A DNA stretch of 64,000 nucleotides from Gonatopus flavifemur (Eukaryota; Arthropoda; Insecta; Hymenoptera; Dryinidae), in the NCBI GenBank assembly GCA_018340375.1, contig JAFFJZ010000003.1:28582001-28646000 (forward strand), written 5' to 3'. Positions 1-12,200 of this stretch are shown piece after piece. The notes under the pieces are model-generated. The model was not told where the DNA came from. It saw only the letters and a program-made list of their open reading frames with translations, and did not search any database. Numbering within the stretch: the stretch's first letter is position 1; each line of letters starts with the position of its first letter. Made by a program: the position numbers and the translations under genes.

Positions 1-640
1 AGTATATAATTCGAATACACACTTTGGATTAGGCACACTACGAAGTTGATCCGTTCACGCGATCCCGAGATACAAACGTTTCAAATTTTCATGCGATCAA
101 AACATCAGGATTTTTCTTCATGATCATCGCCACTTTCGATTCATTTTAATCACGATAGCGACGATAGTTCTTCGTCGTCGGAATTCGGGAGGGTTTCTTC
201 CATTGGCAGAGAGATATTCTGTCTCTTTCCTTCTTGAGACAGCCAATATTCTGTCCTTTCCTTTCTTCCAATATCCAATAGCATTCACTTCAGTTGATGT
301 ATATTATAATCCAAACATCCAATAGCGTTGATTTCAGCGTAGTGTGATCTATACATTGTCACAACATAAACGAATAACCTGTCAATGAGGCGATGTGTTG
401 ATAGGTTATTATAATATTAAAAGAATAATTGAAAAATGGACGAATTGCAGGTTACTACATTACAGGTATTACAGGTCATTATAACAACAATCAAACGCAC
501 ACAAATAACCTGGAATTACATATACTTTTATATATGACTTGAAAAAATTCATGAATGAATTGATGAATAAATGATGAAGAGGTTGTTTGTAAAAAAAAAC
601 ATAAAAAGTTTGAGAAAGGTATAAATACCCAGGAAAAAAT
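1..640. other. No gene recognised
   Basis: AT-rich unique-looking sequence. Both strands show only short frames. A pair of similar phrases about sites 'aatagcattcacttcag' and 'aatagcgttgatttcag' (around 280-335) suggests minor local duplication. No exon, RNA gene or transposon end was identified. Confidence 0.5.
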
Positions 641-644
641 CATG

Positions 645-741
645 AGATCTATTCAGATCTAAATAGATCTGAATAGATCTGATTTTTGGTCAGATCTGGT
701 TCAAAAGATCAGATTAGATCTGTTCAGATCTCAGTAGATCT
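645..741. repeat. AGATCT palindrome cluster
   Basis: Eight copies of the self-complementary hexamer AGATCT occur within 97 bases (645, 655, 665, 675, 692, 716, 726 and 736), several exactly 10 bases apart. The cluster sits just upstream of the first hairpin-repeat cassette. Its function is unknown. It resembles the short-palindrome amplification seen in other repeats of this window. Confidence 0.85.
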
Positions 742-783
742 ATAATGGTCTATGGTCTAAAATAATGGTCTAAAGGTCTATAA

Positions 784-1890
784 TGGAATGAATGGATTCA
801 GTCATTCTAACTATAAACTTTAGTTGCCACAACTAAATATTTTTAGTTGCCGCAACTAAATGTTTTTAGTTGCCACAACTAAATTTTTTTAGTTGCCACA
901 ACTAAATCCTTTTAGTTGCCACAACTAAATTTTTTTAGTTGCCACAACTAAATTTTTTTAGTTGCCACAACTAAATATTTTTACTTGCCACAACTAAATG
1001 GTTTTAGTTGCCACAACTAAATATTTTTAGTTGCCACAACTAAATTTTTTTACTTGCCACAACTAAATTTTTTTAGTTGCCACAACTAAATCCTTTTAGT
1101 TGCCACAACTAAATATTTTTAGTTGCCACAACTAAATTTGTTTAGTTGCCACAACTAAATATTTTGAGTTGCCCCGACTAAATATTTTCAGTTGCCACAA
1201 CTAAATATTTTTAGTTGCCACAACTAAATATTTTTAGTTGCCACACTAAATATTTTTAGTTGCCACAACTAAATTTTTTTAGTTGCCACAACTAAATAAT
1301 TTTAGTTGCCACAACTAAATTTTTTTAGTTGCCGCAACTAAATATTTTCAGTTGCCACAACTAAATTTTTTTAGTTGCCACAACTAAATTTTTTTAGTTG
1401 CCACAACTAAATATTTTTAGTTGCCACAACTAAATTCTTTTAGTTGCCACGACTAAATTCTTTTAGTTGCCACAACTGAATATTTTTAGTTGCCACAACT
1501 AAATTTTTTCAGTTGCCACAACTAAATATTTTTAGTTGCCACAACTAAAATTATTTATTCGGGGCAACTGAAAATATTTAGTTGCGGCAACTAGAACAAT
1601 ATTGTTTTGAAGAAGATTTTATAAAATTATATCATTTAAATTTCTTGTTTTATGTTCTATAGAAATTCGTTTGTACATAATAAAGGCTAAAAACTTCTAC
1701 CATCGGCCACGCCAAGTGTTCCTGGTTGATGCGAGTTCCGAAACAGGGTTGCCTTTCATATCTTTCTTTTTAATGGTATATTTGTTATATCAAGTAATCT
1801 TCCGGAAAGAGTGAAGTATTTTTTTCAAGGATTTTTTTTCAAGTGTTATTGTGAAATGTTTGTATGGCTTTTGAGATTTGACGTTATTAC
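784..1890. repeat. Hairpin-repeat cassette, copy 1
   Basis: This larger unit is repeated at 2113-2976. It starts with the leader 'ggaatgaatggatt', runs through the 23-bp hairpin array, then an inverted tail unit (1561-1593), then about 300 bases of conserved non-repetitive sequence containing 'catcggccacgccaagtg'. Copy 2 has the same order, which shows that a composite block was duplicated rather than only the array. No transposon termini or target duplication were recognised. Confidence 0.85.
819..1549. repeat. 23-bp hairpin tandem array, array 1
   Basis: About 31 head-to-tail copies of a 23-bp unit. Its core, TTTAGTTG-CCA-CAACTAAA, is a perfect 8-bp stem with a 3-base loop; units are joined by variable T/A spacers. 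Changes such as CCA to CCG in the loop are common, while the two stem halves are mostly intact. The array is followed by the inverted-sense unit 'ggggcaactgaaaatattta'. There are no CRISPR-like unique spacers. Confidence 0.95.
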
Positions 1891-2112
1891 TAAATCCATT
1901 CATTTCAACGGACCATTTTTCTATATTTGGACTCTCAAAAAGATTTAGTTGAGCCAACTAAATTTTATAGTTAGAAGGACGTATTTTATCAATACATATT
2001 TCAAATTTTCATTCCTTCCGCACTTTATGAATTTTGAACGGAAAAGTAATTGTTTGAGTGGTATTCTTTCATTCATTTTGTTGATAGTGGCTAATATAGA
2101 AAAGTAGTACCT

Positions 2113-2976
2113 TGGAATGAATGGATTTAGTCATTCTAACTATAAAATTCAGTGGCCACAACTAAATATTTTTAGTTGCCCCGACTAAATATTTTCAGTT
2201 GCCACAACCAAATATTTTTAGTTGCCGCAACTAAATTCTTTTAGTCGCCACAACTAAATGGTTTTAGTTGCCACAACTAAATATTTTTAGTTGCCACAAC
2301 TAAATTTTTTTAGTTGCCACAACTAAATTTTTTTAGTTGCCACAACTGAATATTTTTAGTTGCCACAACTAAATATTTTTAGTTGCCACAACTAAATATT
2401 TTTAGTTGCCACAACTAAATTTTTTTAGTTGCCACAACTAAATTTTTTTAGTTGCCACAACTAAATATTTTTAGTTTCCACAACTAAATTCTTTTAGTCG
2501 CCACAACTAAATGGTTTTAGTTGCCACAACTAAATATTTTTAGTTGCCACAACTAAATTTTTTTAGTTGCCACAACTAAATTTTTTTAGTTGCCACAACT
2601 AAATATTTTTAGTTGCCACAACTAAATTCTTTTAGTTGCCACAACTAAAATTATTTAGTCGGGGCAACTAAAAATATTTAGTTGCGGCAACTAGAACAAT
2701 GTAGTTTTGAAGAAGATTTTATAAAATTATATCATTTAAATTTCTTGTTTTATGTTCTATAGAAATTCATTTGTACATAATAAAGGCCAAAAACTTCCAC
2801 CATCGGCCACGCCAAGTGTTCCTGGTTGATGCGAGTTCCGAAACAGGGTTGCCTTTCACATTTTTTTTCCTAATGTGATATTTGTTATATCAAGTAATCT
2901 TCCGGAAAGAGTGAAGTATTTTTTTCAAGTGTTATTGTAAAACGTTTGTATGGTTTTTGAGATTTGTCGTTATTTT
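2113..2976. repeat. Hairpin-repeat cassette, copy 2
   Basis: Second copy of the cassette at 784-1890, in the same orientation. It has the same leader, a shorter hairpin array, the inverted tail (2661-2693) and the same 3' flank through 'gagatttg'. It lacks a short internal duplication present in copy 1 near 1826-1842. The tandem duplication period is about 1.33 kb. Confidence 0.85.
2149..2649. repeat. 23-bp hairpin tandem array, array 2
   Basis: About 22 copies of the same 23-bp hairpin unit as array 1. Occasional variants such as 'agtcgcc' recur at regular multi-unit spacing (about 2244 and 2498), with the same neighbouring unit 'aaatggttttag'. This indicates that blocks of several units were duplicated inside the array. 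Confidence 0.95.
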
Positions 2977-4433
2977 TTACTGTGTTGGAGTTTTCAGGGG
3001 TTTTTGTGAGACATTTGTATGTTTTGTGGAATTCTACTTTTTTTTGCACTTTTTGGTATCTACATACGGGCAGAACGATACGCTTGTCCCATTTATTCTT
3101 TTTAATACAATAATGCTTTTTTGAAAATCATAAATTACCTTCAATACACTTTAAACAATCTGAAGTTACAATATACCAAAAATCTTTCACAATCTACAGC
3201 GTACTTGGTCGCTCATATTGATTTCATTCCTTTTTTTTTCAAATGGAGCATATCCTTTTATATCCCCTCGAAATTCTGAATGCAGTGAAATTTTCCTTCA
3301 GAATGTGTTTTTAGATTTTTCTATTCTTTGTTTTTGGGATTTTCATGTACTTGGCGTTATTTTTTTACTTTTGATCTGACAATGATGAAACAAAGATCCT
3401 GCAGTCTCACCGTTCACATCACTTGGTGATCACTTTGAACGTGATCCCCGAGTGATATTTTTTTTATCAATTTATGATCCACATTTTCTTACTCGGGGAA
3501 TCCTATAATAATTATAACTATTCTGAAAATTATACCGATCCATGATCCTTGTATAAAATGATACACGCCTATCTATAATATCTTTGAAGTTTCAATCGTT
3601 TACAAAAACGAAACGAAAATTCAATTTTAGTAGACCATTATTGTTCATCTTTTCAAATCAACTGCTTGTAACAAGACACATCGTTGAAATAATGTACTGT
3701 AAAGTTTCGGATCTGTAAAGAATGAGTATTCAGTTATTCGATTAACAATTCGTTTCAATAAACGATTCAAACTTGAGTAACATTATCAATAATGAAAGTG
3801 AGAAGAGCCAATGTTCCTATAAACGCTTCACAAGATTTTTATATCTTTGGCTGAGGAAAGATGCTTGCAGATTCCCGAATTCTCCATCTGCATTGAATCT
3901 AATGAATGATTAAAAAAATATTTCCACTACAAGTGCAAAGCGTAGACTAAATTTTGCAATACTTCCAAATCAAATGACGAATAAATGGAGAGGAGTAGTA
4001 ATCGAATATTCTTCAATAACCACCACTTTGGTACTGATTTGTATATCGCGATGAGAACAACCGAAGTTTTTTCTTTTCCATACTTCGAACTGGATGTATC
4101 AATTTTTCCTATCATAGACACATTTATAAAGATGTTCTCGTAGTTTGGATCGTTTATAGGGAGAAAACGAAAATTAAAACTCACGAAATCTGGTAAATCA
4201 CTGTCACAATATATTCTCGAATGGACCCTTTGCCACTGAGAACATCGTTTAAATAAATTACTGCAAGATTTGTGGGTTTCAATAGTTGAATATTATGTTA
4301 TTCGATTGTTAATCAGTTTCAATAAACGATTCGAACTTTGGCGACATTTCATAGACAACGTAAGACCTGCAATATCCATCTGCAAGAAAATTCTATCTAG
4401 TAGAATAGATCAACTATTGACGCGACATCGCGC
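2977..4433. other. No gene recognised; diverged local repeat
   Basis: AT-rich sequence with only short frames. Bases about 3733-3785 and 4290-4342 are diverged copies of one another (both contain 'tttcaataaacgattc'), so a local duplication of roughly 0.55 kb is likely. No splice-flanked exon was found. Confidence 0.4.
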
Positions 4434-4438
4434 AGCCG

Positions 4439-5638
4439 CACAGTGGGAAATTTTGGTGCTTTTGTTGACAAAAATCTGTCTACAGCGCAATTTTCATCCG
4501 ATTTTGATAATTTTCTTTCAAAATACTCAGGAAGAGTCCCACTTTGACGCGTCACTGCCGCATTTTCACGATTTTCAACTTGACCTAAAAAAACTCCAAT
4601 CAAAGTTGGAAAAGAGGAATTGGTAAATCAAGTGTTTTTCACCCGTGTAACGTTGAGAAATATGTCGATTCACATGATAAAGATCAATTCGTGATGGAGA
4701 AACATGAACATATCATGAAAATTCAATAAAAATCTCATAAAAATTATAAAAATCAGAAAATTTTGAGTATCTCAATTCCTTTTCTGATTTCTGGATGAAG
4801 TCAACGGAGTTGCATACAAAATTCTAACATCCTCAGAATATCCCAGACCATTCTCAGAATGTACGAGCACATTCTTAGAACTTCTGGTGTTACTTGGTAT
4901 TTCAAAGATACTCAAAGATGTCTGGAGTAGAATTAATCCCATTTTGCAAAAGATTCTCACAAGATATTTCAAAAGACATCTTCAAGTTATCCGATTATAT
5001 TGCATAAGACATCTTTTATGTATCTCTGAGATAACTATACGAAAAGATCTCAAGATACATGCTGATATCTTGAAGATATCTTCACCTTTTGTTTATTGGA
5101 TTGATTTTTGGAAGAATCCAAATCCATCCTGAACAGATCCTAAAAAGAAGACAGGAATTCCCGGGTGGGTGGGATTCCCAAATTCGCATGTGGACTCAGG
5201 TTCCTGGCCGGGACCCGCCAGGTCGTGGCCAGGTTCTGCCCAGGACGAGCCAGGTCCTGCCTGGTTCTGATTCATCCAGAAATCAAGAAAGTAATTGAGA
5301 TGCTCCAAATTTTCTGATTTTCATTGAATTGCCATGATATGTTCATGTTCCTCCATCACAAATTCATCTTTATCACGTGAATCAACATATTTTTCAACGT
5401 TACACGGGTGAAAAACACTTGTTTTTCAAGAAATAGTGATCTGTGGATTCACCAATTACTCTTTTTCAACTTTGATTGGAGTTTCTCTTAGGTAAGGTTG
5501 AAAATCGCGACAATGCGGCAGTGACACGTCAAAGTGGGACTCTTTCCGAGTATCCCCAAAAAATAATTATCAAAATCGGACAAAAATTGCACTGTAGATA
5601 GATTTTTGTCAACAAAAGCACCAAAATTTCCCATTGTG
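4439..5638. mobile_element. Transib-like long inverted-repeat element
   Basis: A 1,200-bp element with inverted arms of about 360 bp (4439 to about 4796, and about 5274 to 5638). The ends read CACAGTGGGAAATTTTGG and, on the other strand, CACAATGGGAAATTTTGG. The flanks are a perfect 5-bp duplication, AGCCG (4434-4438 and 5639-5643). A GC-rich 5-bp target duplication and a CACWRTG terminus are hallmarks of Transib transposons, relatives of RAG1. No transposase frame is present. The middle holds AAGATATCTT-type repeats and a GC-rich 'caggttctgcc' segment, so it is non-autonomous. Class assignment is inferred from ends and duplication length. Confidence 0.75.
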
Positions 5639-5643
5639 AGCCG

Positions 5644-7634
5644 TGCGAACAGACAAAGTTCTTCTCAACTGCATTTCGAATCGTTTTGAACGAATTCCCC
5701 CCAAAGAAAACCACCTACGAAGTGTGTAAAATCTTGAAATAAAAAAATCGATCTTAATACTTTTTTTCCGTCGAATATCGATTCACCGGTTCGCTGTGTA
5801 TCGCCCTGCATCACAATTCCCACTCGTCCTACTGCATTTTCGATTACGGTTTCATTCCAAATGCATCAAATCCTGGTCAGTTGTCGTGGATAAATGAAGA
5901 TATATGAAGGTTATTTCATCGATACACCACGTGCAATACTTGGAAATGAGACTGACCTTAATAGTATGAAACGATGTCTGACACTTCATAACGTGCGAAA
6001 AACCAACCATCCATCCATCTTAATCACCAACGATCAAACTCGTTTGGAATTGCGAATGTAATGTAACGGTTGAACCTTTGCATTAAAGGCTTACGCGGCT
6101 ATATTAATCGTAATTGTTCTCATCCAAGGATTTTAATTTTCAGGTCAAGATAGACGGATTCGTTGGTAATAAATCTTGGTTGATACATAAAGCTTGCGTT
6201 AGCGTAAAATAGATGAATATAAAACGTGTACGAAAATAAACACGGGTTGCGATAACAGTAACTGAAAAACGTGACAAAAATTGATAACCGGGAGAACAGA
6301 AAAATTTCCGCTGGGTATTATAAAATATGCGTCCCGTATTAACCTCTTATAACGCGTAAATATGTCGCATGCTTAAATACGTACGTACGCACGCACAGCC
6401 CGCTAGGTGATGAAAATTTCCCCACGAGAGAGTGGAACATGTGAAACGTATATATCTGAAAAACAATAAATTTTCCTTCTTAATCGCGTATGCGGGAACA
6501 CGTTGTTGGAAATTGCTCAAATTCAACTGCTGTGGAATTTATTCAGTTCCTATTATCGTCCCATTCGCATGATGCGCTGCTCATAATCGTGAGATGAAAT
6601 AGAATTTCACTGCACGAAAAGATTAATTGTTCAGCTTTGTTTAAGAATTTTTTAACGTCGTGTTTTCGTTTCTTTATGGGATTTACAAATATTTAATTAT
6701 GTGGAATGGAAGAGAGAATTGTATTTCATTAAGAGTCTCTGTGTTTTTCCTGCACTTGAATTCGGAATAACGCCTGATTAAAATGAATGTTTTTAGAAAG
6801 AGATAATATGAAAAAATATGCAAAGAAAATAGGAATGATAACTTTTCGCTGGTACAGTCGTGAATTAAACGAAATCATGCGGAATGAGTTGCACAAGTGT
6901 GATTATGCTTGATATCCTCTTCAGGGAGTCACACGTGTGATGCTTCATTATATTCATATTGAGAATAGAAGAAAGAAAATCCTGCTTTTTTTTCTATTTT
7001 CGAGCAACATCGAGCGACAGACTGGGTTCTTCCCTTGTGTTTTGAAGAAAATTACATTCTCACGGCCAGAAGCTTTCTCCTACATTCATCTTTTTCTTCA
7101 CCCTCGAGTGCGTGGTGCTCATTCTTTGCATATGCCCCAATTGATGGCTGTTTTTCTTGTTCGTTTGGCTTAAACGGTAGCGATACAACAACCCCTTGTT
7201 TCCTCTGATTTAATATCTCTCTTGTTCTGAAATTTTATTATCGTACTTCCAGTTTACTCAGGAATGTATACGAAATTAATTAGAATCCATTCTGGTTCTC
7301 TTAATAATTCCCAAAACACAAAGAAACTTTATTCGCTATGGCGGCTATTTACTTAAGTATCTGATTTTTACGTTTGCAACAGTTAAAATGATTACAGTCA
7401 TAATTACAGCTATTGATTAGCTGCCAGTGCCAGATTTCGTGGCCTGTACAGCACATTTTCAAAGGTTCAGATTGGGACCGCGAAATAATTTAGCTGTGAT
7501 ATCACCGAGAGAAGAGTTTTGTTGTACATGCTGAAGTTGATTTATTGTTGATAAATCCTTGGATTTGATACGGCGAAACGGATATTCATTTACAGTTAAC
7601 GAAACATTTATTCATATGGTATATTTTGTACAGA
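5644..7634. other. No gene recognised
   Basis: About 2 kb of AT-rich sequence. Short runs such as 'acgtacgtacgcacgcac' near 6380 are simple repeats. A short open frame at 6937-7173 lacks flanking splice signals or recognisable domains. Nothing supports a gene. Confidence 0.4.
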
Positions 7635-7701
7635 AAGAATATTAGGGGTGTGCGAGACTGGAGAGATATTTTGAGACTGTTGTATTTGGAGTCGATACGA
7701 T

Positions 7702-8658
7702 AGGGGCTGTCCATTAATTACGTAACCCAAAATTTACACATTTTCAATCCCCCCCCGTAACGCATTAGTAACACAATGCCAAACACCCATTCAGTAATTA
7801 CGTAACGCTGACTACAACCCCTCTCCCTCTACTCGTTTCAAAACTGGAGAAAAGTGAAAACAAACAAAACAAAACAGACTTGATAAACGATTTATTCTAA
7901 TCTAAGTTGCCAAAATGATGGTGAATACCACCGAAGTTCATCTGTTTCACAGTAGATTCTACTAAAAATCATATTTTCCTTGAATGCCATCTTTAATTGT
8001 AATGAACGTTGAAATGGTTCCTTATCCACCCGATGTGGATAACCTAAGAAAACTGAATTTCTTATGATAAAGAGCTTTATTTCTCTCATCCCATATTTCA
8101 AGTGCAGAAAATGAATAAAAATTAATATATTTGTGGTAAGAATCGAATGGATGCGAAAAAACTAAACTTTCTGACGAATTCAGGATATATTGGCACTTTC
8201 AAAGTATATCCAATGCATTTTCTGTATAAAAATGCCAAACTGGTTTCCATAACGTGAGATAATCTATTGAATAATCAAAGTTTGAGAACTTTTTTTCAAA
8301 CAATAGACACGTCCAGATTCATCGTGATGTCCAGCAATTTATAATACGAACTTTTTTTACACTGTAAAAAAAACTCCCAAAAAATAGTTTGGAATAGTGG
8401 GTGAATTTCCAAACAATTTGGAAATTTACCAATCTGTAAGTTTTTCACCATACTTTTCTGCTTGGAAATTCACGAATATTTTTTACGGTGTACACTAATT
8501 TTTCATAAGGAAAATCGTGAAGCGTCCAGCAAAACCTGGTTTCAAAAATTACGTAACGTTAGCTCTGCCCCCCTCCCACCCTTTGATAACGCTGCTTAAC
8601 GATTTAAAAAAAAAACCCTCCTCCCTTTCGGCGTTACGTAATTTATGGACAGCTCCCA
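7702..8658. mobile_element. Inverted-repeat element with GCTGTCCATWAATTACGTAA ends
   Basis: The left end is 'ggggctgtccattaatta' and the right end, read on the other strand, is 'gggagctgtccataaatta'. Both continue into an ACGTAAC motif and C-rich tracts. It is about 950 bp, has no coding capacity, and lies inside the hAT-like element. Its superfamily is not determined because no clear target duplication is visible. Confidence 0.7.
8360..8490. mobile_element. Small TA-flanked MITE (CACTGTAAAAAA ends)
   Basis: A 131-bp foldback. Its left end CACTGTAAAAAA and right end TTTTTTACGGTG are near-perfect inverted repeats flanked by TA (8358-8359, 8491-8492). It is nested within the 7702-8658 element, making a third level of insertion. 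TA duplication suggests the Tc1/mariner group. It shares its terminal sequence with the larger element at 15065-16167. Confidence 0.75.
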
Positions 8659-8903
8659 GAGGAATTTTCAATGGAAAAACACAGTGTTTCCAGATATCAA
8701 GACTGATAGAAAAATTAATTATACATTCATATTGAATTTAAACTTCAATTAATTGTTAATAATAACAAAAATAATAGATTGTTTGAACATTTATTCGGCT
8801 GTACACAATAATATTCCACGAAAATTGTGGATAATATTCCAGTAATATTATATGAATATCATCAGTTGTTAGGACAAATTCAACATAGGTCTCGAGGAGA
8901 TAC

Positions 8904-9204
8904 ACGGAGAAAAAAATATACTACTTTTTCTCCTTTTGCTTGCTGAACCAGGAACAGGAAGGTTTGTAAAATGGATTTTGACATAAAAATAAAGGGGGGT
9001 TACGAATCAATAATTCAATTTTACTATATGCTTTATAAAATTGAATGTAAAAAACATCTATCCTACCTATGACTTTTTCTACGATATTCATAATCTTCCG
9101 TAGTTTGATGTAGAAATTCATGTAACAAATATTATATTCCTGTTTCTAGTTCACCAAGGAGAATAACAAGAATTCTTATATTTTCGAGCGGCATTTTTCT
9201 CCGT
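8904..9204. mobile_element. ACGGAGAAAAA-ended MITE
   Basis: About 300 bp between 'acacggagaaaaaa' and 'tttttctccgt', nested in the hAT-like element at 7643-9931. The ends match the long hairpin at 22328-22814 and the elements at 24222 and 32760, so these are one family or share termini. The interior is non-coding. Confidence 0.65.
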
Positions 9205-9939
9205 TTATCAGCGTAACAAACATTTTGTCTGTGAGACTTCTCTGTATTGAATTTATGGAACAGTCTACAATTTTCAAAAAATAATCTTCGATAGCGCAAT
9301 ACATAGAGTATGAAATATCATTTTCTGAGAATTTCAGACGGTCCCTGGTGAGAAATGTTGAAACAGATGAGGCGTAAAAACCTTCCAATTTTCGCTACTT
9401 TTGCGCTTAGATACTGTTCCGTTTTCTCTTCCGCGTCGCTTCATCTGCTTCATTTTCACCAGGGGTTTCATAAATTCTGTTCGGAGAAATCTTACAATGA
9501 AATGTTTATGCGAATGATACACTGGTATCCCCTTAATGAACTCTGATAAAATGTTTTTATCATAGAATTCACTTTCAACTTGAAGAATTCTCGAAATTGT
9601 ATACTATTCTGGAGAAATTTTAGAGTTCCTCGCTGAGATAAAGTGATTGTATAGTATACAAATAGGCTTGTGTTCCAAAACTTTGCTTCCGTACTCTGAA
9701 ATATCGGTTTTCTATGTTTTTCTGATCAACTGAACAAAGCTGTGCTGTTCATTTGACCAGCTGATACTGCTACACTGATATTCAGAGTATCATGATGGAG
9801 TATTGTTACTTTCATCAGAAATATTAGACGATAGCGATACTCACAAGACGATACTCGCGTCTGATAACATTTCTCGATACCGAGATGAGACTTTCAAATT
9901 ATCGTCGAGAATCTCGTCTCGTGTACCCCTAAACAATAT

Positions 9940-12200
9940 CATTTATTAACTATTGAATATCACTTGTTGATTATCAACGGAATATATTTGTTTCAAATGA
10001 ACATTTATTTCGCCATAAGCCAATATACGTTTGTTGACTATAAATAAACCTTTCTCTCAGTGTAAGTCGTTGAGTTCAGTTCAAAGTAACAGAAAGTAAA
10101 TGGTGAACTTTATTGCTGGCCTACATTATGAAATTCCATTCTTCTTCGAAAATTCAATTTTGAATATAATCTATTGCATGTCCAATATTAGGTAGTGTTT
10201 GATGGTCACTAATATCTCAAATAGGATACGAACATTTTCCAAGATACATCCGAAGGAACGTCGAATGTTTTCCACAAAACAATTCATTTCTTCAAACGAA
10301 GTAGAATCCCATAACGGAAAGCGAGAGTGAAAAGAACGATGCAGTAAAAATCCTGTTACAAAATGGAAACCCATTACAAAAGTTATTCGAATTCAATAAA
10401 ACTCGAGTACTGTGTTCCGTTAAATTACGTTAACATAGATTTGTACGTGATAAATGTACTTTATTCCTGATGGTTTTTTTTTTCCTCGGCAACAGTCATT
10501 TGCATGTCGTTACTATTTGATGGGAATTTGAATGCGTTTCTACAAATTGATACGATGTTATTTGAGCGCCTCGTTAAATTTCAATCAATTTTATATTACG
10601 TGAGGCGTTCATGCAAAACCGTAACGAACCTTCCACTGCTCTGGAGAAAGACGAGGCAGTGCGTGAAATCGAGTGTTGAAACTGGCCGATTTATAGAACG
10701 ACATCGACAATTAAGTAATTAATATGCACGATTGGTGCGGAATTCGTTGGAGGTATGACGTTTGATATAATCACTGGATTCGTAGAATATTTCAAGAGAT
10801 GCCGAAATCGTTATACGTATAGCGTAAAAAAGAATAAATAACAAACTTCAGGCATGAGATTTTAGTTTGATCGAATATCGTCTCTACCAACTCATGAAAT
10901 TTTACCCATTTGTATATATATTTTTTTTTTTGGGGGAAAATTCAATTAAATTGGATTGAAATTCGAGAGAGAGTGTATATTTACGGGAACGATTTGTTCC
11001 AAAACCACAGAACTGAAATTTAGGAATCAATGGTCAGAGAGTTTCGTTGAACTCTCTGGTCTAGTTCATTCTATCTAAAATAAGTGGATTTCAACGATAA
11101 CCAGACGCAGAGAACAGACGGATAATTGAATTTTCGGTCAGTAGGTCAGAGTGGCAAACGATATTCTGATATCGGTATCCCTACATAGGGTCATCCACGA
11201 AACTGGGGCAAATCTAGTGAGAGAGAGTATAAGAAACAAACGTGAAGATTGATTGAACGTCATAAATTTGAGTACACATTCTTATTTCGTGACTTGTTTA
11301 TTATGCGTGAAAATTTTCATTCAGAATGTCTTGGAATTTGAAATGAAAATTAAAAGCTTTCATTCATTTGAAACTTATATCTGTTGGTTCGATCGATGAT
11401 TTGATTGATTCATCGGAAAGAAACATAATTTGCTTCGAATTTGCTTCGTTTTCTTTGAACCGATGATACGGTAAAACTCGTGATCGAGTGGAAATTCACG
11501 AAATCTGAGGAGGGATTCATTTGGTCTTCTCTTTCTTCTTTTTCTCACCAATGAAATCTCAACCTGTATGTCATGCACGTTGACACCACATTGGCATTTG
11601 CTTTGTTTCCAAAAGTCTATTGTTTCTCTAGTGAAAATCACTCTAGGTCTCTCTTTCTCGCGAGAGTTCAGGTGAGAAATGCGTCAAGTGTCATGCTAAC
11701 TTGAGCACGATTCCAGTGTATGAAGATCTATTTTTATTCGTTAGCAGAGAACATTGAGGACCCTCAATCGCAGCACGATTCCGGCTCTAACCACTTCAGA
11801 TTAGGGGTGATTTCAACCATCAGCAATGGTGAAAATTGTTTAAGGTGAAACTTTCTTACTGTGGCTGACGATAAAAATGATCAGAAATCGAGAGCAATTA
11901 TACACCGTGGAAAATCATTGTAGAATACTTGCCGGAAAAATTGTGGCAGCAAAGTTCCTCCATGATTCGATGGATTTCTTCATTTTTGGAGGATTCAACT
12001 TTTCTTTTTGATGAAAAATCAATTTCTTCACGATTAAAAGAAAAACTCCACACATTTGTTACCGTGTAGACGGAAAGGTTCGATGTCTCTGGCTTACGAA
12101 GAGGAACAAAATTCGACGCGATAACATTTTTCTCAGTAGGGACTTTTCAAATCAAGAGGACCCACTCAAAAGAATTTGAATTAAGCCAATGTCGACAACA
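9940..12200. other. No gene recognised
   Basis: AT-rich DNA. A poly-T and 'gggggaaaa' tract lies near 10921-10935. A potential donor 'ttcaggtgagaa' at about 11669 has no credible exon upstream of it. Open frames at 10504-10722 and 11375-11641 show no recognisable domain. Confidence 0.4.

Larger units (their letters stand above)
7643..9931. mobile_element. hAT-like element, non-autonomous, with nested insertions
   Basis: Ends read TAGGGGTGTGCGAGAC on the left and, on the other strand, TAGGGGTACACGAGAC on the right. The flanking 8-mers AAGAATAT (7635-7642) and AACAATAT (9932-9939) match at 7 of 8 positions, as expected for an aged hAT target duplication. The 2.3-kb body has no transposase and contains at least three other inverted-repeat elements, which account for about half its length. 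Confidence 0.7.

Noticed and set aside
819..1549. CRISPR-like regular palindromic repeats
   Set aside because: Units are directly adjacent with only 4-6 base T/A spacers and no unique spacers, in eukaryotic DNA without cas genes.
4270..5714. Protein-like frames sharing WEILVLLLTKI on both strands
   Set aside because: They come from the inverted arms of the Transib-like element, so the similarity reflects DNA duplication, not a gene family.
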